From: AAA044-D11 sp965268275
GTDB taxonomy: Bacteria; Actinomycetota; Actinomycetes; Nanopelagicales; Nanopelagicaceae
Assembly: GCA_965268275.1 (NCBI GenBank)
Contig: OZ254168.1
Location: forward strand, 62,001 to 126,000
DNA length: 64,000 bases
Reading direction: 5' to 3'
Shown piece after piece: positions 1-8,888 of the stretch. A program made the position numbers and the translations under genes. The stretch's first letter is position 1; the number at the start of each line of letters is the position of its first letter. The notes below the pieces were generated by a model that saw only the letters and a list, made by a program, of their open reading frames with translations, did no database searches and was not told the origin of the DNA.

Positions 1-936
1 CCATACTTTAATATCGCTAAATTTCTTTCCGGTTCGAGCAAGCACCTTATGAATTGCAGTTATCGGCGCAAGCGTAAATTCATTTGGGTTTGTAGCAGTT
101 ACTTGAGCCCCAAGAATTCGACCGATTCCAGTTAGCCCCAAATTATCAGTTCCGGCACGATCTGTAATCAACATTGTCACACTGCCATCATTTAGTGGCG
201 ATGAGTTTCCGGCGGTCCCTGCACCATTTTCAGAAAATACAGATGGAAGCGCAGCCAATTTTTCTAAGGTGCCATCTGCACGAATTGATTCATCCTTAGT
301 TACATCACCAAAAGGAACTACAAAACCTTCATGTAATTTCTTATCCCATGCCGCTGCAGCTAATTGATGTGAACGATGTGCCCACTCATCTTGCGCTTGT
401 CTAGAAATATTAAATCTTTCTGCAACCTCTTCAGAGCATCTACCTAAACTTGCGGTCCAATGTGCGGGAAATAATGGATTAACAAGTCGCCAACCAACGG
501 TTGACTGATTAAAAATTGGATTAGTTGGCTCTTCTTTACTTGTGCGCTCGACAATCCATGGCGCCCTGCTCATTACTTCAACGCCACCCGCGATTATGTA
601 ATCGCTATCGCCACTTCGAATTGCTCGAGATGCTTGAATAATTGCTTCTGCTCCAGATCCACACAATCTATTTATTGTTACGCCGGGAACGGTCTCTGGA
701 AATCCAGCAAGCAATGCACCCATGCGAGCCACATTTCTATTATCTTCGCCAGCGCCATTTGAATCTCCGACCATTACGTCATCGACGCGGCTTAAATCAA
801 GATTAGGAATTTTCTTAGCAAGCGAGGCGAGAGTAAATCCAAGTAAATCATCAGGTCGAACTTTGGATAATCCGCCAAAATAACGGCCAAAGGGGCTCCG
901 AACTGCTTCAGCGATGATTACTTCTCTCTGGTTCAT
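1..936 (-). CDS. Acetyl-CoA acetyltransferase / 3-ketoacyl-CoA thiolase (C-terminus cut by window edge)
   Basis: Thiolase-superfamily enzyme that would cleave a 3-ketoacyl-CoA with CoA, or condense two acetyl-CoA. Translation from the ATG at 936 gives 312 codons with no stop, so the last quarter of a ~390-residue protein lies outside the window. It opens with NQREVIIAEAVRSPFGRYFGG, typical of the family. The nucleophilic cysteine is near residue 92 in NRLCGSGAEAI, followed by GGVEVMSRAPW. The distal His and second Cys would be in the missing part. It is divergent from the SDR at 1012, with a 75-base gap. In context it could finish a beta-oxidation-like route with that SDR. Acetyl-CoA versus longer-chain preference cannot be told from this part. 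Confidence 0.93.
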   Translation of the reverse strand, partial: MNQREVIIAEAVRSPFGRYFGGLSKVRPDDLLGFTLASLAKKIPNLDLSRVDDVMVGDSNGAGEDNRNVARMGALLAGFPETVPGVTINRLCGSGAEAIIQASRAIRSGDSDYIIAGGVEVMSRAPWIVERTSKEEPTNPIFNQSTVGWRLVNPLFPAHWTASLGRCSEEVAERFNISRQAQDEWAHRSHQLAAAAWDKKLHEGFVVPFGDVTKDESIRADGTLEKLAALPSVFSENGAGTAGNSSPLNDGSVTMLITDRAGTDNLGLTGIGRILGAQVTATNPNEFTLAPITAIHKVLARTGKKFSDIKVW

Positions 937-1011
937 ATGTCGTATTATTGCCTATCGGAAGAAATACGTAACTACCTTTTTCAATGTGATTTTCAGATGA
1001 TCGGAGAATTC

Positions 1012-1761
1012 ATGAGCAACGCCCCGCTCCGAGTTCTAGTTACAGGTGCAAGTCGCGGAATTGGCGAAGCAATTGCAACTCAATTATTAGATGCTGGCCA
1101 CAACGTCGCATTGACCGCCCGCACCGCACAGGATTTAGAGTCAATAGTTGCTGGACGAACAAATAAAAGTTTGATAATTCCTGCAGATGTCACCGACCCA
1201 AAGAGCGCAGATGCCGCATTGGAAAAAATAATTGCGGCTTGGGGTGGAATTGACGTTTTAATTCTAAATGCCGGAGACGGTAGTGCTGCCCCGATTGATA
1301 AAACCACGAATGAAGCTTGGGAACACTCAATCGCAATTAATTTGACAGCGCCATTCCAATATTTACGCGCCGCTGTGCCAGCGATGAAAGAAGCAAAGTT
1401 CGGCCGCATAATTGTTGTAGCAAGTTCTGCAGGGCTAATTGGCGAGCCAAATGTTTCGGCCTATACCGCCGCAAAGCATGGCGTAATTGGATTAGTAAGA
1501 GCTGCCGCAGCAGAATTATCGAAGTATGGAATAACCGTAAATGCTGTCTGTCCAAGTTATGTGGATACTCCAATGACAAAGCGAACATTAGAAGCAGCGG
1601 CCGCACGCACCGGGAAAGATTTCAATGAAGTTAAGGCGGCTTTAGAAGCAAAGCAACCAGGCGGAAGATTTTTGACTCCAGGCGAAGTTGCTAAAGCAGC
1701 AATTGCCTTTATCAATTTACCTAATACAACTGGCCAGGCAGAAATGCTTAAGGGAGAATAA
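1012..1761 (+). CDS. Short-chain dehydrogenase/reductase, 3-hydroxyacyl-CoA dehydrogenase/FabG-like
   Basis: Classical SDR of 249 residues: cofactor motif TGASRGIG at 11-18, NAG at 86-88, catalytic Ser near 138-139, Tyr151 and Lys155 in SAYTAAK. The likely role is NAD(P)-dependent oxidation or reduction of a 3-hydroxy/3-keto group, with a CoA thioester favoured by the neighbouring thiolase and CoA ligases. The frame is open back to 937, but the ATG at 1012 has GGAG 5 bases upstream and starts just before the Rossmann fold, so I chose it. First gene of a tightly packed run SDR-RidA-ACD-ligase-mutase. The substrate is not identifiable; FabG/PhaB-type ketoacyl reductase and a degradative alcohol dehydrogenase are the main options. 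Confidence 0.9.
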   Translation: MSNAPLRVLVTGASRGIGEAIATQLLDAGHNVALTARTAQDLESIVAGRTNKSLIIPADVTDPKSADAALEKIIAAWGGIDVLILNAGDGSAAPIDKTTNEAWEHSIAINLTAPFQYLRAAVPAMKEAKFGRIIVVASSAGLIGEPNVSAYTAAKHGVIGLVRAAAAELSKYGITVNAVCPSYVDTPMTKRTLEAAAARTGKDFNEVKAALEAKQPGGRFLTPGEVAKAAIAFINLPNTTGQAEMLKGE

Positions 1762-1763
1762 AA

Positions 1764-2159
1764 ATGGTGGCAAAGAAAATAAATCCAGAAACCTTGGCTC
1801 CAGCAATTGGTTTCTCACATGCAGTTGTTGTTGATAGTGGAGCAATAGTTTTTCTTGCAGGACAGACTGCGCTTAACAAAGAGGGCGTTATTGAAGGAAA
1901 CGGAATCGTTGAACAATTTGAAAAAGTGATTACAAATCTTCTTACCGCGCTAAGTGAAGCAGGTGGCACTCCAGAAAATTTAGTGAAGCTCACTATTTAT
2001 TCTGTTGATCCAGCCGATTACCGAGCAAATTCCCGCGAAATTGGAAAAATTTGGCAACGTCTAATTGGAAAGAATTTTCCAGCCATGACGCTAGTTGGAG
2101 TAACAAGACTCTGGGATGAAGAAGCACTTCTAGAGATTGAAGGGTTTGCAAACCTTTGA
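1764..2159 (+). CDS. RidA/YjgF-family enamine/imine deaminase
   Basis: 131-residue Rid protein. Family members hydrolyse reactive enamines/imines such as 2-aminoacrylate, or act as 2-aminomuconate-type deaminases in aromatic catabolism; they form trimers in the cytosol. Visible landmarks: FLAGQTA in the N-terminal half, the conserved Arg in VTRLWDEEALLEIEGFA with the trailing Glu residues, and normal length. AGGGAG 7 bases upstream supports the ATG at 1764. Only 2 bases separate it from the SDR stop, and its stop overlaps the next start by 4 bases, so it is translated with the CoA-metabolism genes. A pathway-specific deaminase is therefore more likely than housekeeping RidA, but that is inference. 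Confidence 0.9.
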   Translation: MVAKKINPETLAPAIGFSHAVVVDSGAIVFLAGQTALNKEGVIEGNGIVEQFEKVITNLLTALSEAGGTPENLVKLTIYSVDPADYRANSREIGKIWQRLIGKNFPAMTLVGVTRLWDEEALLEIEGFANL

Positions 2160-4249
2160 AAATTGATGGCAATTCCAGTAATTCGATCTCAGCACTTTGG
2201 GAAGCTAAATCAGTAGCAATAATTGGCGCTACTGAACGTGCTGGAGCAATGGGAAGACTCCCGCTGGAATATCTTCAGAAATATGGATATGCAGGAGAAA
2301 TATTTCCAGTAAATCCTAAAGGTGGAGAGATTCTTGGACTTAAAGCTTTTGATAATGTAAAAAACATTGGTAAGAAAATCGACCTTGCTTTGATTATGGT
2401 TCCGGCTAATTTTGTAAAAGAAGCAGTTCAAGATTGTGCTGATGCAAAAGTTGGCGTTGCAATTGTTATGTCATCAGGCTTTGCTGAGGCCGACGAAGCC
2501 GGCGCAGTTGCGCAAGATGAATTATTAGCGATTGCTAAGAAATCTGGAATGCGTTTAGTTGGGCCAAACTGTATTGGTTCCGCTGGTGGCGCAAGTAAGT
2601 TGGCTGCAACATTCTCACCAGTTTTCTCCGGTCCAACAACGCCACTTGAAGGCGGAAACATTGCACTAGTAAGTCAATCTGGCGCTCTTGGATATGGCAT
2701 TTACTCCCTTGCGGTTGATCGAAGTCTTCCGATTGGATTTGTAGTAACAACCGGAAATGAAGCAGATGTAACAGCTTTAGAAGTTGCTGCAACTCTGGCC
2801 GATGACAAAAGTGTTGATGCAATTTTGATGTATGCCGAATCCCTGGCTGATGTAAAAGCACTACGCGAAATCGCAAGTAAGAAACCCACTGCAATTTTGA
2901 AGTCAGGCAGATCTGCCGCAGGTGCAGAAGCTGCAGCATCGCACACAGGTGCACTAGCTACGGAAGATCGCGTTATCGATGCAGCAATTAATTCATCTGG
3001 CGCAGTCCGCGTCGATGATGTTGAACACTTGCTTGATGCCGGAAGTATCTTTGCAAGTAAAGTTTCGATGGCCGGAAACCGAGTTGCGATTATTACAACA
3101 TCTGGTGGCAGTGGAATTTTGGGCACAGATGCACTTGAAAAATATGGCTTAACTCTCGCCAAACTCTCTGCGAAAACCACTGAAGCGCTAGACCAGATTG
3201 TTCCTAGCTATGGAAATACAGCAAACCCAGTAGATGTAACGGCGGCAGTAATGTCAGCACCAGATCTGTTCGAGAAGTGCGTCGAAGTTTTAGCAAAGGA
3301 TCCAGAAGTCGATGCAATTGTCGCAACTTTCTGTGTTCTGGTCGGAAACGATGTTGAACGAATAGCAAATGCATTAAGCGCAGTTCGTGGGGTCCGCGAA
3401 ATTCCAGTTGTTGTTGCCAGAACTGGCTCGCAAAGCCTGGCGCCCGAAGCAGATAAATTATTTAAAGCTGCAAAGCTTCCGGTTTTTCCTACTCCGGAGC
3501 GCGCGGTTCGTGCACTTCAAACTCTGCGAATTGCAACAAAACCAGCACATAGTATTGAACGCAAACCAATTTGTAATCCACTTCCAACACCGGCAGATCA
3601 AGCGACCGAAGATCAACTAAAGAGTGCACTTGCATCAGTAGGAGTTCCGGTTCCACTTTCGGTAGTAGTAGATAATCTTGAAGAAGCAATTGCGGCTGTA
3701 GCAAAAGTTGGTGGTCGATCAGTAATGAAAGCAGTTATTCCAGGTTTATTGCATAAGAGTGAAGCCGGTGGAGTAGCGCTAGATATCAACGCTGATACTG
3801 CGAGCGAAACCTATAAAAGACTCTCACAACTTGGACCAGATAAGAGCAATAAAGTTTTAGTAGAAACCTTTGTGCCGAAGGGCGTAGAAACTCTCGTTGG
3901 GATCACATCTAGTTCACTTGGAAAAGTTCTGACAATCGGAGTCGGCGGAATCTTGACTGAAGTAATTTCTGATGTCGCAGTTCGACTGCTTCCGGTTGAT
4001 TCGAAGATTGTGAACGAAATGATTGATGAGACCAGACTTGCGATTCTCTTTTCGGGAGTCCGTGGCGCAGTTGCCAGCAACCGAGATGCTTTTGTGGACA
4101 CTGTGCTACGAATCACCGATGCAGTTATTGATTGGCCTGATGGTTGTGAGTTAGACATTAACCCCCTAACAGTTTTGCCTGAAGGTGCGTGGGTGCTCGA
4201 TAGCGCATATTCACCACCGGCAAAAACTTCGGAACGGAGCAAGCACTAA
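2156..4249 (+). CDS. ADP-forming acetate/acyl-CoA synthetase, fused alpha-beta type
   Basis: 697 residues. Nucleoside-diphosphate-forming acyl-CoA synthetases convert acyl-CoA + ADP + Pi to acid + ATP, or the reverse, through a phospho-histidine. N-terminal CoA-binding Rossmann domain (SVAIIGATERAGAMGRLP), succinyl-CoA-ligase-like domains with ASHTGALATEDRV carrying the expected catalytic His, then a C-terminal ATP-grasp domain (DINPLTVLPEG near the end). The start is TTG at 2156, overlapping the RidA stop by 4 bases; it is followed directly by the homologous N-terminus. The stop overlaps the next start by one base. Substrate unknown; this class handles acetate, propionate, branched and aryl acids, and some members are protein acetyltransferases, though those usually carry an extra GNAT domain that is absent here. 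Confidence 0.9.
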   Translation: MKIDGNSSNSISALWEAKSVAIIGATERAGAMGRLPLEYLQKYGYAGEIFPVNPKGGEILGLKAFDNVKNIGKKIDLALIMVPANFVKEAVQDCADAKVGVAIVMSSGFAEADEAGAVAQDELLAIAKKSGMRLVGPNCIGSAGGASKLAATFSPVFSGPTTPLEGGNIALVSQSGALGYGIYSLAVDRSLPIGFVVTTGNEADVTALEVAATLADDKSVDAILMYAESLADVKALREIASKKPTAILKSGRSAAGAEAAASHTGALATEDRVIDAAINSSGAVRVDDVEHLLDAGSIFASKVSMAGNRVAIITTSGGSGILGTDALEKYGLTLAKLSAKTTEALDQIVPSYGNTANPVDVTAAVMSAPDLFEKCVEVLAKDPEVDAIVATFCVLVGNDVERIANALSAVRGVREIPVVVARTGSQSLAPEADKLFKAAKLPVFPTPERAVRALQTLRIATKPAHSIERKPICNPLPTPADQATEDQLKSALASVGVPVPLSVVVDNLEEAIAAVAKVGGRSVMKAVIPGLLHKSEAGGVALDINADTASETYKRLSQLGPDKSNKVLVETFVPKGVETLVGITSSSLGKVLTIGVGGILTEVISDVAVRLLPVDSKIVNEMIDETRLAILFSGVRGAVASNRDAFVDTVLRITDAVIDWPDGCELDINPLTVLPEGAWVLDSAYSPPAKTSERSKH

Positions 4250-5808
4250 TGGATGTCGGAACACTTGTAGCTAGATCAACTCGAAAATATCGCGATCGAA
4301 TTGCGGTTGAGAGTTCAGAAGGTGCGATGACATATGGCGAAATCGGCTCTCGTATTTTTCAATTAGCTCGCGGATTAAAGGCACTTGGCTTAGCACCCGG
4401 AGATCGTGTTCTTGATCTTCAATCCAATCAACGCACATATATCGAAACAGATTTAGGCATCAGCACAGCAGGCTTGTGTCGCGTTGCTTTGAATTATCGA
4501 TTGCACCCAAATGACTGGGTAAGAATTACAAATGACTGTGGTGCAAAAGTCTTGATTATGGATGCAAAATTTTGGGATGAATCGGCACCAGTCCGCGAAT
4601 TAGTTGACCACATCATTTTGATTCATGGTGAACATGAAGGAACAACGCCTTATGAAGGTTTTCTTGCGAAACAAGAATCCCATGCATTTTCTAGCGCAAT
4701 TGATCCAGATAGTTTTGTATCACTTAACTATTCATCAGGAACAACCGGAAATCCAAAAGGTGCGATCCGCACACACAGAAACCGAACTGCAAGTTTAAAT
4801 AACATCGTCTCGGATATTTTGGGACGAATTCCAAATGAAACAGATTGTTGGGTCCATGCCGGTCCGGTAACTCACACCAGTGGGCTATTTGTTCTTCCGT
4901 ATTTTACTTTCGGTGCAAAGCAAATTGTTCTTGCAAAATATGATCCAGAAGAATTTATTGATGTAATTCAAAATCGTGGTGGCAATGCAACAGCACTGGT
5001 TCCAACAATGGTGGCCAGACTTCTTGCTGTAGATGGAATCACGAAAGAGAAGATGGCTAACTTGAGAATGCTCGGTTATGCCGGAGCTCCGATGCCGCCA
5101 GATCAAATTAAACAATGCCACGAGCGAATTACGACAAAGATGGTTCAGTACTACGGACTCGTTGAAGCGATTCCACCAGTAACTGTTTTAAGCGAAGCCG
5201 ATCATACACTTGGACTTTCACATAATCCAGAACTATTAACTAGCGCAGGAAATCCATGCGTCGGTGTCGAAATTCTGATTGTCGACGAGAATGGTAAAGA
5301 AGTTCCAGTTGGTGAAATTGGCGAAGTTATAACTCGTGGCGATCACGTAATGCGTGGCTACTACGGATCTGCTGGTCAAGATGCAACCGTTACTAAAGCA
5401 GTTCGTGATGGTTGGTTGCACACCGGCGACTTAGGTCGAATTGATGAAGATAACCGCTTGTATTTAGTTGACCGTAAGGGCGACATGATTATCAGCGGTG
5501 GTTACAACATTTATCCGCGTGAAATTGAAGATGTTATTGCCGAAATTCCAGAAGTATTGGAAGTCGCAGTTATGGGAATTCATGATGTTGAATGGGGCCA
5601 ACGTGTAACTGCGATGGTAACGCTGGTTCCGAATTCAAATGTCGATCACGCTGAACTCACAACTCGCATTCTCGAGCACTGCAAATCTAGAATGGCCTCA
5701 TATAAGAAGCCAAAAGATCTTCGAATTGTTGCTGAATTTCCGCTGAACTCAACCGGCAAAATTGCAAAGAAGGTTTTGAAGCAACAACTTGAGGCCGAAG
5801 GAAAGTAA
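4249..5808 (+). CDS. AMP-forming acyl-CoA synthetase (FadD-like)
   Basis: 519-residue ANL-superfamily ligase: acid + ATP + CoA to acyl-CoA + AMP + PPi. AMP-binding P-loop YSSGTTGNPKG at 161-171, then GYAGAPMPP, YGLVEAIP, the hinge region GWLHTGDLGRIDEDNRLYLVDRKGDMIISGGYNIYP, and the C-terminal catalytic lysine in LNSTGKIAKKVLK. All core motifs are intact. The start overlaps the ADP-forming synthetase stop by 1 base, and the mutase starts immediately after its stop, so the two are probably co-regulated and this enzyme may supply the mutase substrate or process its product. Chain specificity cannot be read; it resembles medium/long or cyclic acid FadDs more than acetyl-CoA synthetase, which is much longer. 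Confidence 0.92.
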   Translation: MDVGTLVARSTRKYRDRIAVESSEGAMTYGEIGSRIFQLARGLKALGLAPGDRVLDLQSNQRTYIETDLGISTAGLCRVALNYRLHPNDWVRITNDCGAKVLIMDAKFWDESAPVRELVDHIILIHGEHEGTTPYEGFLAKQESHAFSSAIDPDSFVSLNYSSGTTGNPKGAIRTHRNRTASLNNIVSDILGRIPNETDCWVHAGPVTHTSGLFVLPYFTFGAKQIVLAKYDPEEFIDVIQNRGGNATALVPTMVARLLAVDGITKEKMANLRMLGYAGAPMPPDQIKQCHERITTKMVQYYGLVEAIPPVTVLSEADHTLGLSHNPELLTSAGNPCVGVEILIVDENGKEVPVGEIGEVITRGDHVMRGYYGSAGQDATVTKAVRDGWLHTGDLGRIDEDNRLYLVDRKGDMIISGGYNIYPREIEDVIAEIPEVLEVAVMGIHDVEWGQRVTAMVTLVPNSNVDHAELTTRILEHCKSRMASYKKPKDLRIVAEFPLNSTGKIAKKVLKQQLEAEGK

Positions 5809-7302
5809 ATGTCTTTAGAGAAACCAGGAGAGTATCCATACACCAGAGGTATTAATGCCGATGCTGGAGTCTGGACAATGGGGCAATATGGTGGCTTCGG
5901 AACTCCTGTAGAAACTAATGCTCGCTTTAAGATGTTGCTCGATCAGGGTTTAACTGGATTTAGCGTTGCACTCGATCTTCCAACACAGCTTGGACTTGAT
6001 TCCGATGATCCACTTTCACTTGGTGAAGTAGGTCGTGTAGGTGTTGCAATCGATTCACTTGCGGATATTGAAATTTTAATGGATGGAATTCCACTAGAAA
6101 AAATCAGTCAAGTTCGAACAACCGCAAATTCAATTGGATATATCTGGGCTGCAATGTTTATTGCGTTAGCCGAACAACGTAACGTTGATCCAAATAAGTT
6201 TGGAATGTTTATTCAGAACGATGTCCTCAAAGAATATGTTGCTCGCGGAACCCAAATCTTTCCGGCAGAAGCTGGATTAAAGCTATCGGTTGATGTTATC
6301 GAACACATTGCAACAAAGATTCCTAAGTGGGTTTCACTTGCAATGAGCGGGTATCACATTCGTGAAGCTGGTTCAACGGCGGTTCAAGAAGTTGCATTCA
6401 CATTCGCAAATGCTCGAGAGTATTTGGATCAAGCAATCGCACGTGGAGTATCAGTAGATTTTGTTGCTCCAACACTCTTTACATTTTTATCTTCAAATAT
6501 TGATTTCTTGCCAGAAATTGCAAAATTCCGAGCTGCACGCCGAGTTTGGGCAAGATTAATGCGCGAAAAATATGATGCCAAAGATCCAGCATCTGAGAAA
6601 TTACGTATCTTTGCATTTACTGCAGGCTCATCACTAACCGCTCAGCAATCCATGAACAATGTTGTTCGGACCTCAATTGAAATGATGGCAGCAGCGCTTG
6701 GTGGAATTCAGACTATGCATGTTTCGGCATTTGACGAAGCGTTGGGTGTTCCGACTGAAGAAGCGGCAACACTTGCACTTCGCACCCAGCAAGTAGTTGC
6801 ATTTGAAACTGGAGTTTTGGATAGCCCAGATCCACTCGCCGGAAGTTTCGAGCTAGAGCGCATGACAGATGACCTAGAGCGCGAAATTTGGGAGTTGTTG
6901 GCAAGTATTGAGAAACGTGGCGGCGCACTCGAATGTGTAAACAATGGTTACTTCGTCAATGAAATCTCAGAGAATTCATACAAATTAACTATGGCAATTG
7001 AATCTGGTGAAAAGAAAGTTGTCGGAGTAAATGCTTTTCAATCCGAATCTGCACCATTCAAGCCTTTTGAAATTAACCCAAAGAGCGAATCCGAACAAGT
7101 CGCATCGGTAAAAGCAGTGCGAGCAAAGCGTGATAATAAAGCGGTTACAGTCGCACTTGAAAACTTATTGGCAGTTGCTAAATCTGGCGAGAATGTAGTG
7201 CCCGCAACGGTAGAAGCTATCAAGGCATATGCAACTGTCGGAGAAATCGTTAATGAATTACGTAAGGTTTATGGAAAGTGGCAACCAACAAAGATTTTCT
7301 AG
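5809..7302 (+). CDS. B12-dependent acyl-CoA mutase, catalytic (large) subunit, atypical substrate loop
   Basis: 497-residue methylmalonyl-CoA-mutase-superfamily TIM barrel that would rearrange a carbon skeleton using adenosylcobalamin. GQYGGF (Tyr27) aligns with mutase RQYAGF, KEYVARGTQIFP (Arg146) with the methylmalonyl carboxylate-binding Arg, and SGYHIREAG (His183) with the active-site His. DPLAGSFELE and SLTAQQSMNN are also typical. There is no B12-binding domain; the 141-residue protein at 9670 supplies it. Two oddities: the usual N-terminal ~40-50 residues are missing, and the conserved YPTMY-x-x-RPW substrate loop is replaced by a shorter INADAGVW (residues 15-22). It starts directly after the ligase stop and shares CTAG with the convergent gene at its end. 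Calling it methylmalonyl-CoA mutase would over-claim. Confidence 0.88.
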   Translation: MSLEKPGEYPYTRGINADAGVWTMGQYGGFGTPVETNARFKMLLDQGLTGFSVALDLPTQLGLDSDDPLSLGEVGRVGVAIDSLADIEILMDGIPLEKISQVRTTANSIGYIWAAMFIALAEQRNVDPNKFGMFIQNDVLKEYVARGTQIFPAEAGLKLSVDVIEHIATKIPKWVSLAMSGYHIREAGSTAVQEVAFTFANAREYLDQAIARGVSVDFVAPTLFTFLSSNIDFLPEIAKFRAARRVWARLMREKYDAKDPASEKLRIFAFTAGSSLTAQQSMNNVVRTSIEMMAAALGGIQTMHVSAFDEALGVPTEEAATLALRTQQVVAFETGVLDSPDPLAGSFELERMTDDLEREIWELLASIEKRGGALECVNNGYFVNEISENSYKLTMAIESGEKKVVGVNAFQSESAPFKPFEINPKSESEQVASVKAVRAKRDNKAVTVALENLLAVAKSGENVVPATVEAIKAYATVGEIVNELRKVYGKWQPTKIF

Positions 7303-8888
7303 TTCTTCAATCTAAATCTTTGTAATTTTCCGGTCGTTGTTTTTGGTAGCGAATCAACAAAATGTATTGATCGTGGATACTTATAAGGTGCAATCTGATT
7401 CTTAACATGGTCTTGCAATTCTTTGGCCATAGCGTCAGATGCTAGAAATTCTGCTCGAAGAACAATGTATGCAGTAACTACCATTCCACGTTCGTCATCA
7501 GGTAGGCCAACTACTGCAACTTCAGCAACGCCTTTATGCATTAGCAGAGCGTTTTCAACTTCAGGTGCTGCAATGTTGTAACCACTAGAAATAATCATGT
7601 CATCTGCGCGAGATTCATATTTAAAATAACCCTCGGCAGTGCGGGTGTAAATATCGCCGGTTAAATTCCAGCCATTTACAACATAATCCTTCTGCCGTGA
7701 ATCACTTAAATATCGGCAGCCAGTCGGACCTTTAACTGCAAGAAATCCCTGCTCGCCATCTTTTACTTCTTTAAAGTCTTGATCCACAACCATTGCTTGA
7801 TATCCGGGAACTGGCTTTCCGGTAAGTCCTGGAATAATTTCATGATCACTGGCAGATATAAAAATGTGCAGTAATTCTGTAGCCCCAATGCCATCAATCA
7901 ATTTATTTCCAGTAGCTTCAAACCATGCGCGCCAGGTCGCAAGCGGTAAGTGCTCGCCAGCAGAAACACAGCGGCGAAGTGTTGAAACATCCTTACCTTC
8001 TAACAAGGTAAGCATTGCTCGGTATGCAGTTGGAGCAGTGAAAAGAACACTGATCTTATGTTCAGAAATCTTCTCTAGAAGAATTGGCGGAGCTGCATTT
8101 TCTAGCAAAACTGTTGTCGCACCTACGCGGAATGGAAACACTACTAAGCCACCTAAACCGAATGTAAATGCTATAGGTGGACTGCCAGCAAAGACATCAT
8201 CCTTTGTTGGCTTAACGATTTCTTTTGAGAAGGTGTCAGCTATCGCCAGAATGTCGCGGTGAAAATGCATAGTAGCTTTTGGAACCCCAGTTGAACCAGA
8301 AGTAAATGCAAATAGGCTGACATCATCTGCTGCGGTATCGCAAACTTCAAATTCTTTGCTCTGATTCGCGACCTCGTTGTTGAAGCCATTTTCGTCACCA
8401 ATAATTAGAGTTTTGCCAGAGTAATTCGGAATAGCGGCCCACTCTTCAATAAATCTATGGTCGACTAGTGCATATTGAATCTGACCAATTTCGACAATTT
8501 TTGCTAATTCAACCGCACGCTGTAACGGAATAGTTGTTACTGCTATTGCTCCAACTCTAAGAATTGCCAACCAAATTGCAACTGCCATTGCATTGTTAGG
8601 GCTACGAATTGCAATTCGATTGCCGGATTGAACACCTTGTGAAACAAGATAATTTGAAATCTGGTTAACTAATTCAAGCAATTCACCATAAGAATAATTG
8701 CCATCCGCTGCAATTATTGCTGACTTATTTGGCCCTACTGACTCAATTGTTCGTTCCAATAATTCATAACTTGCATTTAATCGTTCTGGATATTTTGCAG
8801 ATGGATGATCCAGAATTAGATCTGGCCAGAGCGACTTATCTGGAAGATTTTCCAAAGCAAAAGTATCTACATGAGCGCTCTTAGACAT
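7299..8888 (-). CDS. AMP-forming CoA ligase, benzoate/2-aminobenzoate-CoA ligase-like
   Basis: 529-residue ANL-superfamily ligase. P-loop FTSGSTGVPKATMHFHRD; the ATMHFHRD continuation is what I associate with benzoate/2-aminobenzoate-CoA ligases (recollection, not a search). Then GIGATELLHIFISA, LTGDIYTRTAEGYFKYESRADDMIISSGYNIAAPEVE, and the C-terminal catalytic Lys in LPKTTTGKLQRF. It would activate a carboxylic acid, possibly aromatic, in the cytosol. It lies downstream of the MeaB-type GTPase, whose stop it overlaps by 8 bases, and is convergent with the mutase with a 4-base overlap (CTAG). Kynureninase, which makes anthranilate, is only 1.2 kb beyond the GTPase, so 2-aminobenzoate is an attractive but unproven substrate; a 2-hydroxy or branched acid feeding the mutase is the alternative. 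Confidence 0.85.
   Translation of the reverse strand: MSKSAHVDTFALENLPDKSLWPDLILDHPSAKYPERLNASYELLERTIESVGPNKSAIIAADGNYSYGELLELVNQISNYLVSQGVQSGNRIAIRSPNNAMAVAIWLAILRVGAIAVTTIPLQRAVELAKIVEIGQIQYALVDHRFIEEWAAIPNYSGKTLIIGDENGFNNEVANQSKEFEVCDTAADDVSLFAFTSGSTGVPKATMHFHRDILAIADTFSKEIVKPTKDDVFAGSPPIAFTFGLGGLVVFPFRVGATTVLLENAAPPILLEKISEHKISVLFTAPTAYRAMLTLLEGKDVSTLRRCVSAGEHLPLATWRAWFEATGNKLIDGIGATELLHIFISASDHEIIPGLTGKPVPGYQAMVVDQDFKEVKDGEQGFLAVKGPTGCRYLSDSRQKDYVVNGWNLTGDIYTRTAEGYFKYESRADDMIISSGYNIAAPEVENALLMHKGVAEVAVVGLPDDERGMVVTAYIVLRAEFLASDAMAKELQDHVKNQIAPYKYPRSIHFVDSLPKTTTGKLQRFRLKN

Noticed and set aside
937..1011. N-terminal extension of the SDR to 937
   Set aside because: The extra 25 residues have no SDR character; the ATG at 1012 has GGAG 5 bases upstream.
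2701..3180. A 159-codon open frame on the minus strand inside the ADP-forming synthetase gene
   Set aside because: It lies fully antisense to a gene with clear motifs, has a low-complexity Ala/Ser-rich translation and no ribosome site; a shadow frame. The same holds for 3811-4242 (minus) and others.
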